Positions 11,571 to 23,496 of a stretch of DNA of 64,000 nucleotides are shown here, piece after piece. The stretch is from Copromyces sp. CBS 386.78 (lineage: Eukaryota > Ascomycota > Sordariomycetes > Sordariales > Sordariaceae), in the NCBI GenBank assembly GCA_030685235.1, contig MU839111.1, positions 124,001 to 188,000 of the forward strand, given 5' to 3'. The translations under genes and the position numbers were made by a program. How positions within the stretch are numbered: position 1 is the first letter of the stretch; the number at the start of each line of letters is the position of its first letter. The notes beneath the pieces are model-generated. The model did not search any database and was not told where the DNA came from. It saw nothing but the letters and a program-made list of their open reading frames with translations.

Positions 11571-12976
11571 ATGGCCAACACTACCCCCAAGGTCGACGCC
11601 GTCGTCGAGAAGGCTAAGGAGGCTGCTGCTCCCCAGATGAGCGCTGCCAACCTCTATTCCAGATTCGCTCTTGCTGGTGCCATCTGCTGCTCCGTCACCC
11701 ACGGTGCTCTCACCCCCGTCGATGTGTATGTTGTCCCGCCTCCAGCCTGCCATGCACCGTCATGGGCATTGGCCGCATCGGATCCCACAGCCACTGGCCT
11801 TGTCCCGTAGATATCACGAACTGCTGCTGACACGTCTGCATAACAACAGCGTCAAGACTCGCATTCAGCTCGACCCTGCCACCTACAACAATGGCATGAT
11901 CGGTGGCTTCCGCAAGGTCGTCCAGACCGAGGGTGCTGGTGCCCTCCTCACCGGTCTCGGCCCTACCTTCGCTGGTTACTTCCTCCAGGGTGCCTTCAAG
12001 TTCGGTGGTTACGAATTCTTCAAGCAGCAGAGCATCAACTTGCTCGGCCTTGAGAGCGCCACCAACAACCGCACTGCCGTCTACCTCGCTTCCTCCGCCG
12101 CTGCCGAGTTCTTCGCCGACATTGCCCTCTGCCCCCTTGAGGCCACCCGTATCCGTCTCGTCTCCCAGCCCACCTATGCCAGCGGCCTCATCGGCGGCTT
12201 CAGCAAGATGCTGAAGAACGAGGGTATCGGCGCTTTCTACGCCGGTTTCGGACCCATTTGCTTCAAGCAGTAAGTCGCCTTGTTATCCGTGTTCCAGTTG
12301 TGATAACATTCATCTAACCGTGATTTTCCAGGATCCCCTACACCATGTCCAAGTTCGTCGTCTACGAGAAGGTCGCCGAGGCCATCTACAGCGTCTACCC
12401 CAAGAAGGACATGTCCGACGGTGCCCAGACCGTCGTCAACCTTGGCTCCGGTCTCATTGCCGGTTTCTCCGCTGCCATCGTCTCCCAGCCCGCTGATACC
12501 ATGCTCTCCAAGATCAACAAGGTAAATATCCCATCCTTGTCCATAACATGTCCCCACAGTCCTATACCTAGGCCGAGTATGCTAACATGCTTTACTCGCA
12601 GACCCCTGGTGCTCCCGGCGAGTCCACCACCTCCCGTCTTGTCAAGATCGCCAAGGAGCTCGGCCTCAAGGGCTCTTACAGTGGTATCGGTGCCCGTCTC
12701 TTCATGGTCGGCACCCTTACTGCCTTCCAGTTCGCTATCTATGGTAAGTTTCCCCTCATTCGCACGAGCGAGATGGGCTTTTGGTCGTATTGGGAATCCT
12801 GGAGAGTGTCGGGTTGTCGTTGCGCGCGGCCCGAAGCATCCACCCCCAACCCGCATCCATCTACCTCCCATTCCCATCTCAACGCCAGCAGTAGCAAATA
12901 GAACCATACTGACAGAGAGGCAGGCGATGTGAAAAAATCTCTTGGCTGTGCACAGGGAATTGAGCTCGCCAAGTAA
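11571..12976 (+). CDS. mir1: mitochondrial phosphate carrier (SLC25 family)
   Basis: Model: join(11571..11725, 11850..12269, 12332..12521, 12602..12743, 12924..12976), 319 aa. The inner-membrane carrier imports phosphate into the matrix for ATP synthesis. Three repeats of the carrier fold are seen, each with the P-x-[DE]-x-x-[KR] signature or a variant: PVDVVK at about 50, PLEATR at about 155, and PADTML at about 243, where the last basic residue is replaced as in yeast Mir1. Downstream motifs [20 protein letters not shown] and [11 protein letters not shown] match Mir1 rather than Pic2. Donors are GTATGT, GTAAGT, GTAAAT and GTAAGT. The last intron (180 nt) is long for the organism and the last exon codes only 17 residues ending IELAK. 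The ATG context AAAATGGCC is good, and codon use looks highly biased, as expected for strong expression. Confidence 0.94.
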
Positions 12977-14246
12977 ACGCGGTTCTGAAGTGTTTGGGAA
13001 CGTATAATGATGGGGGTTTGGGGCTGATGGGTGGGAGGTCGGCAACATGGGGGCGGCTTCTGGCTCCACTCGGTTGCCCGACCAACTAGCCAATGAACAA
13101 AACAAGCGGGGGATGTGTTTGTCAATTGCAAGCATCTCCTCGCAGAAAGATTTCCGGTCCTTGTTGAGCATTTAGACGTTTGGTCACTGGGTTTGGATGT
13201 GGCTACCGGAAAAGTTTGCAATGTCACTTTGGTCGTTTCGCAGCCTTTTCAATATTCTTTAGGCGGGATCTACGTTGCACGGGTTCTTTCATTTGTCGTT
13301 GGCGAACTGCTTGACATTATAGAGCAACTATAGAAAGAGGATTGAGGGCTCAAGACACATGCTTCCTAGATTGCTCGCTGTTGTACGACGGCCTATACGA
13401 GTTGATGCAGCACATGGTGGCCCGTTCCAAATCCCGCTGTCTAGTCCATGTTAAGCAATGACGTCTACTTTGAATAGCTGCCATCGACTCTACGAACAAT
13501 CTTGTCAAACTTCCGGAGGTGCTGGTTTCGTGGTTGATATGGCCCGTGCGCCTACCATCGCGAATTGCGAAATGGGCCAATTGCGCGTAGGCGCGATGAC
13601 GGAAGAGAAAATGCCAGCACATGGGTGGCCGACACTGATGACTGATGGCGCTAAACTCCAACTGGCGGGAGCGCGGGAAGTGGGTCCCAGCTGTCAGGCC
13701 CAAAGAGCCAATCGAAGCGCGAGTCAACCACCAATCAACGGCCGAGCTGCTTGCAGCGTTGCGGCAGAGATGGAGTGCGACCGGGAATGTCTTGTTCCAC
13801 TCACACATCAAGCCTCAACACCAAAGCATCTCTTTTCCTGCTGCATCGCATATTTGGCGATATCATCAACTTTTTAATCATTCACTCCGCGTCGATGCGC
13901 CGCCCCGACTGGCACCCCCCATAGCAGCACTGCTTTGCTGGTATTTCAGCGCTGAATACGGGAAGGAACAGTGGACCCACACCGGGCCGCCGCGCCTTCC
14001 TTCAGTGACGATATAGGTGCTACTGCCCCACCCTAGAGCTGGTCGCTCCTTCCTTTACAGCAGCCAGACGCGTCCACAGGGCAGGCGCGCAGTGCCTCGA
14101 CGCGACTCGGATTATTGTACGGGCAGCAGGAGCAGGTTCGGTCCCGAAACCTGGACTGGTAGGTGAGTCAAATCTCCCACTTCGCAAGTCCCCTCTGCCT
14201 TCTCTCCTCCTTCCACCAAACAACAACAAACACAACATCGCTCACC
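12977..14246. other. intergenic between mir1 and the SUMO protease gene
   Basis: 1.27 kb, moderately GC-rich. Open frames on both strands lack recognisable motifs, and those opposite mir1 are shadows of its biased codon use. The stretch just before 14247 is a CT/CA-rich leader. Confidence 0.5.
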
Positions 14247-17200
14247 ATGGTCAGATTACGCTTTCCACGCCGCGCGCGCCGTCGCACCACATTCAACACA
14301 CTTCATAATCTTGGCACGCCAGTGTCCCCTTCCATCCCAGACGAGACACCGATTTTCCGCAAAAAACGGGACCAAGAGGGCGTTAAGTTCGCCCGCGGGT
14401 TGTACGTCACGATCCGCAATCAGCATTTCATGCGCAATTGCTCCTGCCCGATACCAACCATCTACACTTCACGACAGGAGGCCGTAGTTGCGGGTACCGG
14501 TCACATCCGTTTCTTCATTGCCGACGACGACATTACCAAGCTGTCGGTCATCCAACAACCAGCCGATCCCAACTGGCATTGCGCCCGCGGTGACTGCCAA
14601 TATTGGCCGGTCTACGAAGGCCTGCTGAGTCAACCACGTTTTAACAAAAACGGAAAGCGCGCTGCGGAGTCTGGAGAGCTTGAGCTCATCTCCGAAAACA
14701 TCAACCCCAAGGCGGTTGAAAGGGTCCTGCCTGCAGCAGTTGACGGTAGTGTAGGTTTTCCCCTCCTCTGATCAAGGACATGCGAGAGACAAGAAGAGAT
14801 GCTAACCAGTATTCCCATCTACAGACGCCAGAGCCAGAACCAGCGCCAGCGCCAGCGCCATCGTCCGAATCGCCCATGGAAAGCTCGTGGATGAACCCTT
14901 TCGCCCTCGCTAGTCAGGTCCTAACCACGATGACCGCACCATTGACCGCTGTCCGGGATTTCTTCTACGGCTTCTTCCAGGGCGGAGCCCATTACGACGT
15001 CGTTGACACACGAAAGGTTGACGATGCGAACGGCACCGTATCAGTCAAGAGATTGAAACGACACTGCACGCCTTCAACCGATGCCTACTCTAACGAGCTC
15101 CCGGGTTTTTCCTGGGCCGACAACGCAACCTCCTACATCGGACGAGATGCGCTCGACCACATCGCCAAGGTCCTTCACGCTCGCATAGATTTGATTGATC
15201 GTTCCAAGGTCACCTGCAGCCACTCACTGGAAGACCTCAGGAGGAGTTTCGACCCCAACCTGGGAGAGGACCTTGACCTTAACATCGCAATTCACAAACT
15301 GATGACCGACACTCCAAGGATCGGGCCTGTGCTTCCTACCGACAGCACAAACAGACGGGAAACGAAATACCGTGATGCACAAGATTTATACCTCGATGGC
15401 GCCTTCACAGCCTACGAGCTGATGGAAGAAATCTACACTGAGCATAACCTTGATAGGTACAAGGCATTGTTTCCGAAGCCACCGCGAACAATAGCGTATG
15501 AGGAATACACCAAGCCGGAAAAGCACACAAGGACATTGCATGAAAAGGCAAGAGTGGCAGCGGAATTTATCGAGTGGGTGCTGCAGCATCACATGCACGG
15601 GATGGAGGGGTTCGAAGCAGCTTTATCAAAGGTCTTCGTGGATGCCAATGCCATCCACAAGCGCGAAATTATCCCCAGTTACATCAAGCCAACGGCAAAC
15701 GAGTCGTCGCCAATTCCCGGAAGTTTCCCCACCGGGCCGGACTCCCCTTTCGAAGAAGTTCCTATAAACGATCTGAGTGTTGCGTATCGGTGGGAATACA
15801 AATTTCCCTCTACCGATCAACCGAATATCGAACATACCCCCATCAATGTCAATGAGTTTCGACCTATACTGGAACCCAAAGGCATCCTCAAAAAGCCCAA
15901 AGAATGGCCAACTCCAGAATCGCCAAAGTATGTCGCGACCCCTGAGAAAAACAGAAGACTCGACTTTGTTGCGCCCGTGGCGAGCTACGCGCCGCCTAAA
16001 GAAATACCCGTCCAAGTGATGAGCCTCAAAGATGCCATCAACGTGCACTGGCACCACCCCACCGAAACTTCAAACTCCGTCAAAGACTACGAAAACGATG
16101 CGAGCTGGAATGTAGGACCAGCCACAAAAAGTCGTCATCGTTTTGCCAAGATCGATAAAGGCAGAAGCCTTACCGTCTCGGACGTGACCAGATGGACAGA
16201 AAAGGAGGTTGAAAGGGATGACGCAGAAATGGGACTCCGGGTTCACGAGGCCAAATATGGTCCTTTCCTTGGTGACCTACGGCGAGAAATGCTGGAAAAT
16301 TTCCAAGCCAGCGCTCAGGAACAATCAAAGCCAGAGCCTGACTTCAGCGTGCGCAAACAAATTCTGCAACGAATCAGCCACGAAAAAAACCAAAAGACCT
16401 CTCAAGGGCAACTTGGGGAGAAGAATTCAATTCTCGATCGGTTCTTCCGGAAGGCCGACCAAGAGGATATCGTGGCAACAGAGGGGGCCGCCTCGGAAGC
16501 ATCTCAACACGAACATAACCTTTTGATGGAGCAAGCATCAGTAACCAGTCAGGTTCAGCAGCCAGCGGCTGATGATGACCTCGCAATTGCGACAAAAAAG
16601 CTCGAGGACCTGGAGGTCAGCCGCCAACTGGCCCACGAGTGGGAGGATGGTATTCGCCGCGACATCGAGGAGCGGCACAGAGAAGCCGAAAGACTTAGAA
16701 AAGAAGTAGAGCGGAAACGCCGCGAGGAGAAGCGGCGACAAGAACAGGAAAGCAGGAGGCGCCGTGAAGAGGCAGAACAAGCCTCGCGGACCGGTCTGCG
16801 CGTACCCAAACGCCCCCTGATCGGAAGCCTGAGCAACGATTGGGAAAAGAAAGTCTCCAGTGTGCTCCACGCCAACCCTTCCGCGGAGCTGGCCAAGACT
16901 ATAGACGGGCAGCCGCTCACAAAACGCGATTTTGTTGACAAGTTGCTGGAACCTGGCGCATGGCTCAACGACAATGTGATTATTGGCAGTATTTCCCATA
17001 TCGCTGATGCCGTCAACAAGTCGGCAGGGGCCAAAGACACCAATCCCAAGTGCGCAGCTTTCTCGTCGTACTTTTGGCCACGGCTTGAGAGTGCTGGGCC
17101 GAGCCAGTGCGGGCGCCTGATGCGCAAGGCACATATCAGGAAGGAGAACTTTTTTGACATCGACACGATACTCATTCCTATCTGTGGCGGTCTACATTGG

Positions 17201-17548
17201 ACGTTGGCGGTTGTACGGCCCGGAAAGCGGACTGTAGCGCACCTGGATTCAATGCGAGCGGGCGCAGGCGATGTTGATGTTAAAGAGAGGTTGCTTGATT
17301 GGGTCAGGGTCACGCTTGAGGACAAGTGGGTGGCGTCAGAATGGTCGGCGATTGACTACGAAGCTCCGCGTCAAACCAACGGGTACGACTGTGGCGTCTT
17401 CACTATCACCAATGCTCTTTGCCTTGCGCTTGGGCTCAATCCCAAGAAGTCGTATACTGCAGGGCAGCTCACGCTGCAGAGGCGGAGGTTGGCTGCGGTT
17501 TTGCTCAACGGAGGTTTCACGAAAGATTTTTCGTTGGAAGGGTTTTGA
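14247..17548 (+). CDS. Ulp1/SENP-type SUMO-specific cysteine protease
   Basis: Model: join(14247..14750, 14825..17548), 1075 aa. The start has a CACCATGG context and is the first ATG in frame. The 74-nt phase-0 intron runs from GTAGGT to CTACAG. The C48 peptidase domain occupies about residues 890-1070: GAWLNDNVI near its start, catalytic His in GLHWTLAVV (about 958), Asp in AHLDSM (about 975), the oxyanion Gln in PRQTNGYDCGVF and the nucleophile Cys (about 1023) in the same motif. The set is complete, so the enzyme should be active in SUMO maturation or deconjugation. The N-terminal 700 residues are poorly conserved. A charged helical segment rich in Arg/Glu (about 750-825) looks like a coiled coil just ahead of the protease domain. 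Ulp1-type enzymes usually sit at the nuclear envelope. The Ulp1/Ulp2 assignment is not settled here. Confidence 0.9.
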
Positions 17549-18584
17549 TTCGATTTGGGGCGCTTTGTTTTTGGACACGATTGGGTAGAGAAAAGGGAGG
17601 CGTTATCATAGCATAGTTATGGCGTTTGTTTATACACTTGTTGATTGGTATTGTCCGAGTTTTTTTTCTTGTTGGTCGGGATCAGCATTACAACATGGTT
17701 ACGTTGAGGAACGACCAGGGAGTCGCATGGATTCATTTTCAGCATAGCTATGGTGGCGTTTTCGATGTCCTGTTGGTTTTCTTTCCGGTTTCTTGAGAGT
17801 CTGAGGTTGAGCATATGTTAGCTTGTGGTTAAAGTAGAGGATTTTCTGTTGCCCTCGAGGCTTTGGTGGTTGTTTAGAATACCAATAGCATTACCATAGA
17901 GAAACACTTGTGAAGTTTCGTTGACTTGGACCAGTAGAGTGGAAATGTGTGCTTTGTCTTTGATGATGGCGTTTTCGTGCCCCCGGTGAGCTTATGACAC
18001 GGACAGCTCTCCCAGAAAGCTGGCAGGAACCTCGGTATCTACAGTGAGTTTGAAAGTTAGTGCCTGGCCCTCCCATCCTACGACGCTACTACAGATGACG
18101 CTGAGATGAGGTGCCAGTGATGAAAAGCACAGCCAACGGGAGAGCAAGGAAGGCAGGATGACTTGACGTCCAGAGATAGCTACCTATTTAGGATGCTGTC
18201 GCCCAAATCGCGAGCATTTTAGGCCCAATCTGAGTTTGGATCTTGATGGGCTTCCATGCTTGGGTTCCCGCGGTGTCATAACGCCGAAAGTTGGTATCGA
18301 AGGACAAAGACCGAAAGACCGACTCATCCACGGAGTGTATTCGTTGCCGCTGGTTGGTCGGCGGGTCTTGGTAATCAAGTGAATGTTATCAGCACTCTAA
18401 CAACACCCTCTTCAAAGTCCGATGGTATTCCAGTCCGATGGCTTTTGTCACCTACTTATTAAAGATGTGTTGATCCCCAAGGTCATGCTAGATTCTGAAT
18501 GCCATATTGGAATTCATCCTCGAACGTCTCCTCAGTGAATTCCATCATCTTGTGCACTAAGACATTACCACAACAACAGCCAGC
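17549..18584. other. intergenic downstream of the SUMO protease gene
   Basis: About 1 kb, AT-richer than the flanking genes. It holds the protease 3' untranslated region. No gene was recognised. Confidence 0.5.
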
Positions 18585-18883
18585 ATGTCTCTCGCCAAAA
18601 ATACAGAGACCAATGAGCCTCTACCGGTGGTCATCATTGGCAAAAGGGTTGAGATCGGAAGTGCTGTTGCTAAATTCCTGAAGCCGGGATTGCCAAGGAG
18701 CCTGTAGCTTGGCTGGTTAGTGATCCGTCAGTTGGACCGCCGCCGTTGCCGGTGGATGGAGCGCTGCCGGGGCCGGAGTATGCGTTGAGGGCAGCGGTGT
18801 TGGCTAGGGAGGTGCTTGCGAAATGGCTTGCTGGGGATGCGGGTGACGGTGGTAAGGTTAAGGATCAGGTTCTTTTTTATTGA
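18585..18883 (+). pseudogene. decayed or internally deleted small gene
   Basis: The ATG at 18585 opens a 40-codon frame ending at a TAG. It contains PVVIIGKRVEIGSAVAKFLKP, shaped like a beta-strand/glycine-loop/helix start of a Rossmann-like protein. Right after Lys-Pro, another frame of the same strand begins at 18686 and runs 65 codons to TGA at 18881-18883. It includes EPVAWLVSDPSVGPPPLP and a helical AAVLAREVLAKWLAG segment. Together they look like the N- and C-terminal ends of one small protein whose middle is missing, with the join out of frame. I recall short Sordariomycete hypothetical proteins with this beginning and end, but could not check. No GT-AG pair repairs the frame. C-to-T decay typical of RIP is not evident. 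Confidence 0.45.
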
Positions 18884-19267
18884 GCGACGAGGAAGTGGGA
18901 TAGTTTGAATCGCTGGAGATTTCTTTTCCTTTTCTTTTCCTTCCATTTGGTAGAGGTACTGAGGACAGTGAGGAGAAAAGGGAAGGGGCGATTCAAGCTT
19001 TGTGTCCGTCGTCCCCCACCACCACTACAAGTATACATCAATGGCCACTTGAGGCTTTATCTCAGTGCTCAGACCCGTTGCCTTGCTATCCTTCACCCAT
19101 GCCGTGTATCAGGCGAGCAGATTTCGGCTGGAAACAGTACCCTTAGCGGAATCCCACCAACAACCCTAACCCTCGAGACTGCGCGCTGCTGCATATGACT
19201 GGCACGCGTTTGCATTTGTGCCCGTTTCACCTTCTTCCTGCCAACATAACCTCAACCACTCTCAATC
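18884..19267. other. intergenic / F-box gene 5' leader
   Basis: 384 bases. The last 60 are pyrimidine-rich leader before the F-box ATG. Nothing else was recognised. Confidence 0.5.
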
Positions 19268-21507
19268 ATGAGGGGAGTCGAACGTCTTCGATCCGACGCC
19301 GGCTTTTCTGACGCTTTCTCAGCCATACCCGAAGCTATGCAGAATTCGCTCGCTCAACAATTCGAGGCTCTCGGGCCAGACGTGGGGTTGCGGCTGACAA
19401 ACCTGCGAACTCTCCTCTCATCTCTCACGCCACAGGAAACGCGCTTCATGAGACTACATCTCCAAAGCTTGCCCGCGCCAGCCGACATTGTTTCTCGTTT
19501 TCCGGCCGATATTCTCGTTGAGATCTCCCCATACTTAAGCGCTTTGGACATCGTCAACATCCTCAACGTGTCCAAGGCGTGGAGGAAGTCGTGGTCTCAA
19601 CGCGATGTCGTGAGGGCTCTGGCCAAGCACCACATGCCCAATTTTCTCCAGTTTTACCATCACCGAAACAGATTACAATCCCCCGGTGATTCTACAGACC
19701 AAGGCTTGTTCAATGCTTTTCATCAAGCCGCTCGCAAGTTCAGTATCAGACAGCTGGGCTTGTTCCAGTCCACGATTTCCAACCCTGCCCCGTGGCTTCA
19801 CTTTCTCACTCGCGACAGGTTCTTTACCTTGGAGCCTACCGATGACGTCAAAGACTGGGGCGATGTTTATCCAGGCTGGGGTTTTGACGAGGAAATACCT
19901 GATAATACTCACCATCTCTTCAACCATGGTAAAACAAAGCCCGGGGCATGGAAGGAATATGCATACTGTGATGGAAAAGTGGCCTGGGTGCCCGAGACCA
20001 CTGATATTAACCTCGCGTCTGTCACATTTGTAGACGACTTGCGGAGCCAAAAACGCAGAGTGTACAAAGTTCCCATTCCTGTGGTTCTCCATGGTTCTAC
20101 CATCCATTTGGTGGCTTTGGGCAGTGAGCTGGTTGTGGTATCAGCACGTCGGACCTGGTTTGTCCCCATGTTCCACTACTCCTCTCCATAACCTGCATGC
20201 TAAATATTCTCTCTATCAGCTACGCGTGGGACCTTGAGACAGGTGAACCTGATTCTGTGACGCTTCCATCTATCGATATTCATCGAGTTAAAGTTGAGAA
20301 AAAGCGCATGTATATCTTGACGGAGCACGCCAAGGTATATGTTTGGACGTTTAAACATGGTATCCGGGAAATCGACATCAGTGCGGTCGGGAAACCCAAT
20401 CTCTTCGTCACCCTGGCCGATGAAATGGAACCCCTTCCGCGCTGCTTGGGAAGGACAGGAATATTTGATATCCTTCCTCACCCATTACTCGACGATACGT
20501 TCTATCTCTTTTATTTTGAAGACAAGGCCTATGAAAAAGATCACGACACAGATGAAGAGGACGAGGATGAAGACGACAAAGTGATAGTGGTTTACGAATT
20601 GAACCACAATGGGACCTTACGCTTACATACCGCAACCCTTCCTCATGTTTGGTCTCTTACTCGGAAGTGGGGCACAGGTGATTTCGACTTCGATTTCCCT
20701 GCTCACCGAGACCCTACGGATTCTGATGAAGATGACGATTACGAAGACAATTTTGAGGACTATTTCAGTCACTGTACGCAAAAAGTCGATCCATATGGCA
20801 ACTACGCCATTGGCCAATGCTTCTTGAGAGGGCGGCTTCTTAAGCGTGTGGGGCCTTTCCAGCCTGGGTTTCAAGGGATCTACGACGATGATGAGAAATA
20901 CGATGAAGAATCCGGTTTACGACCTTACCAGCACCTTGGGTATACGGTCTTCTTCAACGCTCTGACAGCCTCGATCTCGACCTCCCCATTCATATCTGGC
21001 ATTGATCAGGACCCACCTATCCGTTCTGGTTGGCGCGGCCAACAAATCGAAGTCATCCGTGCGCCCACCCTAAGAAATGATTTGTGTTTCTGCATGTTGC
21101 TGGTATCGGAATCAAACGGCCAAAAACATCTGGAATCGATGGATGATCTCCCTATTTATTGTCCGTCGTCACTTAACTCGCTCAAGGAGTTTCTCCCTAT
21201 AAATCACCGGTTTACAGTGCCCCTCGCCAATACACCCGCAAAGCCGGGTAAGATGACGTCCGGTTACAAATGTTCCAACATTGTCTCACGATATCTGACT
21301 GAAAGACGCGAACTCGTTCCCTCTATCCAACCACAATATGGTCTAGATATTACTTTCGATGACGAAGGCTTGCATGGAGAGACCAGAGACGATTTCAAAG
21401 CACTTTGGTTGGCGATGGACGAAGACTTCCTGGTCTGCTTCGGCCGAAAAGGCTACGTTGCATGGAGCTTTTATCACGACATGAAGGACAAAAACGCCAC
21501 GGATTGA
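19268..21507 (+). CDS. F-box protein, 2 exons
   Basis: Model: join(19268..20157, 20220..21507), 725 aa. The 62-nt intron uses a GTTTGT donor and a CTATCAG acceptor, and the split codon gives a Cys within TCYAWDLETGEP. An F-box lies at about residues 77-112 (SRFPADILVEISPYLSALDI, then NVSKAWRKSW), the motif that recruits substrates to Skp1-Cullin ubiquitin ligases. About 75 helical residues precede it. The long C-terminal part has scattered WD/Kelch-like beta strands (for example YAWDLETG, YVWTFKHGIREIDI, CFGRKGYVAWSF), so a degenerate propeller that binds the target is likely. Two acidic low-complexity stretches rich in Asp/Glu lie at about residues 405-415 and 460-480. The target is unknown. 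The first-exon stop after WFVPMFHYSSP would apply only if the intron were retained. Confidence 0.85.
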
Positions 21508-21801
21508 ATGATCACCAGCCCACAGTGTGTAAGAGCTTGGCCAGCTTGCCAGTCGGGCTCTTGTGATGCAGTAGTCTGATAATGTCTTCTAGACTAACAT
21601 CTGGACCTACTGTCGCTGGGACAAGTGTCCTAGACTTTCACAAGTGACGATGGCAATTGCTTGCCTTGGTAACGGTCATACGGGGCAATGTTCATATGTA
21701 CCCTTTCTACAACACACTCCCGTCGACGATGCAACTGTGCAGTGGGAGCATTCAAACTCGATTCACCTCAGTTCCACTCGGTATATACAAATGGCAAACG
21801 A

Positions 21802-23340
21802 CTATTGGGTCTTCCCAGCCTTCCCTTTCAACCATTTGAACCCCTTCCGCACCTCATCTCCCACCTTCTCTCTGTTTTCCCTCGCCCGTTCCAGACCTCC
21901 CGGCTTCAAACCACCGGGAAGCAACCACCACATCAGCAAGATAAACACCAATATGGCCAACACAATAGGCTGCAAAACTGCCACGCCCTTCTTTTGGGCA
22001 ATGGCGCCCACCGCGAACGGGAAGATGGCCGCACCACCACCACCAAAGGCCGCGGCAAACCCGATCGCCGACACATGATAGCCTGGCGGCAGCAGCTTCG
22101 TAGCCGCCACGATAGCCGCGGGGAACAGCGGACCAAGGAAGAAACCCAGGAACGACACAAAGATGGCCGAGGCAACGAAGCTCGGCACCAGCCAGTACAG
22201 CAGTTGTAGCGCGATGCACAGCAGGAGATAGCCCGAGATGGCGAGCTTCTCCCCGATGCGGCCCGTGATAAAGCCCAACACCACACGTCCCACCGTCAGT
22301 CCCAGCCAGAAGAAGGTGACAGTCAAGCCAGCATTGAAGGGCTCCGCATGCCGCACCTTGAGCATGAAAGTCACGATCCACCCGCCCAGCGAGACCTCAG
22401 CGCCAACGTAGCCCAGCAAGAACATGGCGACAATCCAAGGGATAGGATCACGCATGACGGTGCGCGTTGTCGTCCGTTTATTGCCTCCTTCGTTTCCTCC
22501 GCCACCTTCTTCATCGGCATCAGCCACATCCTCCGACTCCGACTCGGCAACCCCCGCCCGATACACCTCCTTGGTCGCCGTCCAAAACGCCGCCGTCATG
22601 GCCACCAGCTCAACACCATTCACCCCCACCAACACGTAATAGAACGTGTACCACTCCAGCCCGCCCTTGGTCACCATGCTCGTGGCAATCAACGGCCCGA
22701 TGGTCGCTCCAAGGCCATAACACCCGTGAATAATGCCCAACAACTCATTAGCCTTTCTCATATTCCCCACCCACGCGTTCCACGCCGAGTCCTCAATCCC
22801 GTTTCCGAACCCGGTGAATAACATGACGACGGGCAACGCGGGATAGGGCGGGTGACAGGCCATGGGTATGAAACCGATCAAGCGGCAAAGGGGGCCCAAG
22901 ATGGCGACGCCTCGCTGGCCGAAGTGATGGTGGATGAGGTTGTTGAACAAAGCGGCCAAAAGGTAGCCGACAAAGGGCGACAGGAAAACCAAAGAGACGA
23001 TGGTGTATGAGATGGAGTAGTAGGTTTCCAGGTAGGGGATCAGGGCGCCGATGGCGCCGTCGGACATGCCCATGAGGATGAAGGAGTAGCAGATCAGGAG
23101 GAAGCGGGCGATGGAGCTGCGGGAGGCGTTCCAGGTTGTTTTGTTGGCGTCGTGGTCGGGTGGTTGTTCGGTATCAGGTTGTTGGAGCTGTTGCTTTTCA
23201 GATGGGTTGTCTGTCGTGGTGGAGGGCTTTTCGGGGTCATGGTTGTCGTTGGATATTGTTGGGGCTGGTTGTATGTTGTGGAGATGGTGATGGTCCATCT
23301 TCCCCGGGTCGGAAGGAGGAGAGGTGGTTGAGGAAACCAT
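21802..23340 (-). CDS. MFS transporter, fucose-permease/Bsc6-like
   Basis: Single exon, 512 aa. I start it at the ATG at 23340 because the context GCCACCATGG is ideal. An in-frame ATG 57 codons upstream lies next to the TATA-like site and is less likely. About 90 hydrophilic residues rich in Pro, Gln and Asp precede the first helix (ARFLLICYSFILMGMSDGAIGALIPYLE). The SDG(A/I) motif in helix 1 and the family layout of about 12 helices resemble the fungal MFS group annotated as fucose permease or Bsc6-like. A Glu/Asp/Gly-rich loop splits the two six-helix halves at about residue 325-345. VGRVVLGFITGRIGEK in the second half is the equivalent of motif A. The substrate is unknown. It converges with the F-box gene, 294 bases apart. 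Confidence 0.85.
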   Translation of the reverse strand: MVSSTTSPPSDPGKMDHHHLHNIQPAPTISNDNHDPEKPSTTTDNPSEKQQLQQPDTEQPPDHDANKTTWNASRSSIARFLLICYSFILMGMSDGAIGALIPYLETYYSISYTIVSLVFLSPFVGYLLAALFNNLIHHHFGQRGVAILGPLCRLIGFIPMACHPPYPALPVVMLFTGFGNGIEDSAWNAWVGNMRKANELLGIIHGCYGLGATIGPLIATSMVTKGGLEWYTFYYVLVGVNGVELVAMTAAFWTATKEVYRAGVAESESEDVADADEEGGGGNEGGNKRTTTRTVMRDPIPWIVAMFLLGYVGAEVSLGGWIVTFMLKVRHAEPFNAGLTVTFFWLGLTVGRVVLGFITGRIGEKLAISGYLLLCIALQLLYWLVPSFVASAIFVSFLGFFLGPLFPAAIVAATKLLPPGYHVSAIGFAAAFGGGGAAIFPFAVGAIAQKKGVAVLQPIVLAILVFILLMWWLLPGGLKPGGLERARENREKVGDEVRKGFKWLKGKAGKTQ

Positions 23341-23488
23341 GGTGGCCTTGGTTGGAGTGGGTGGAAGTGGCGTTATGGCGGCTTGTTTGAACAAAAGGGG
23401 GGACGTTGTAGAACTTATAAAAGGGCAAGCAACCCACCCCAGGAGTAGATGAAATGTGACCAGAGTCAAAAACACGGCAAGTCCTGGC

Positions 23489-23496
23489 CTTTTATA
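23489..23496 (-). promoter_or_regulatory. TATA-like element of the MFS gene
   Basis: On the minus strand this reads TATAAAAG, about 150 bases upstream of the chosen start codon, a typical distance for a fungal core promoter with a leader of about 120 nt. It also argues against the upstream in-frame ATG at 23511, which would lie ahead of it. Confidence 0.4.

Noticed and set aside
12395..13171. Long minus-strand frame opposite the phosphate carrier
   Set aside because: It results from the strong codon bias of mir1 on the other strand and crosses its exons and introns.
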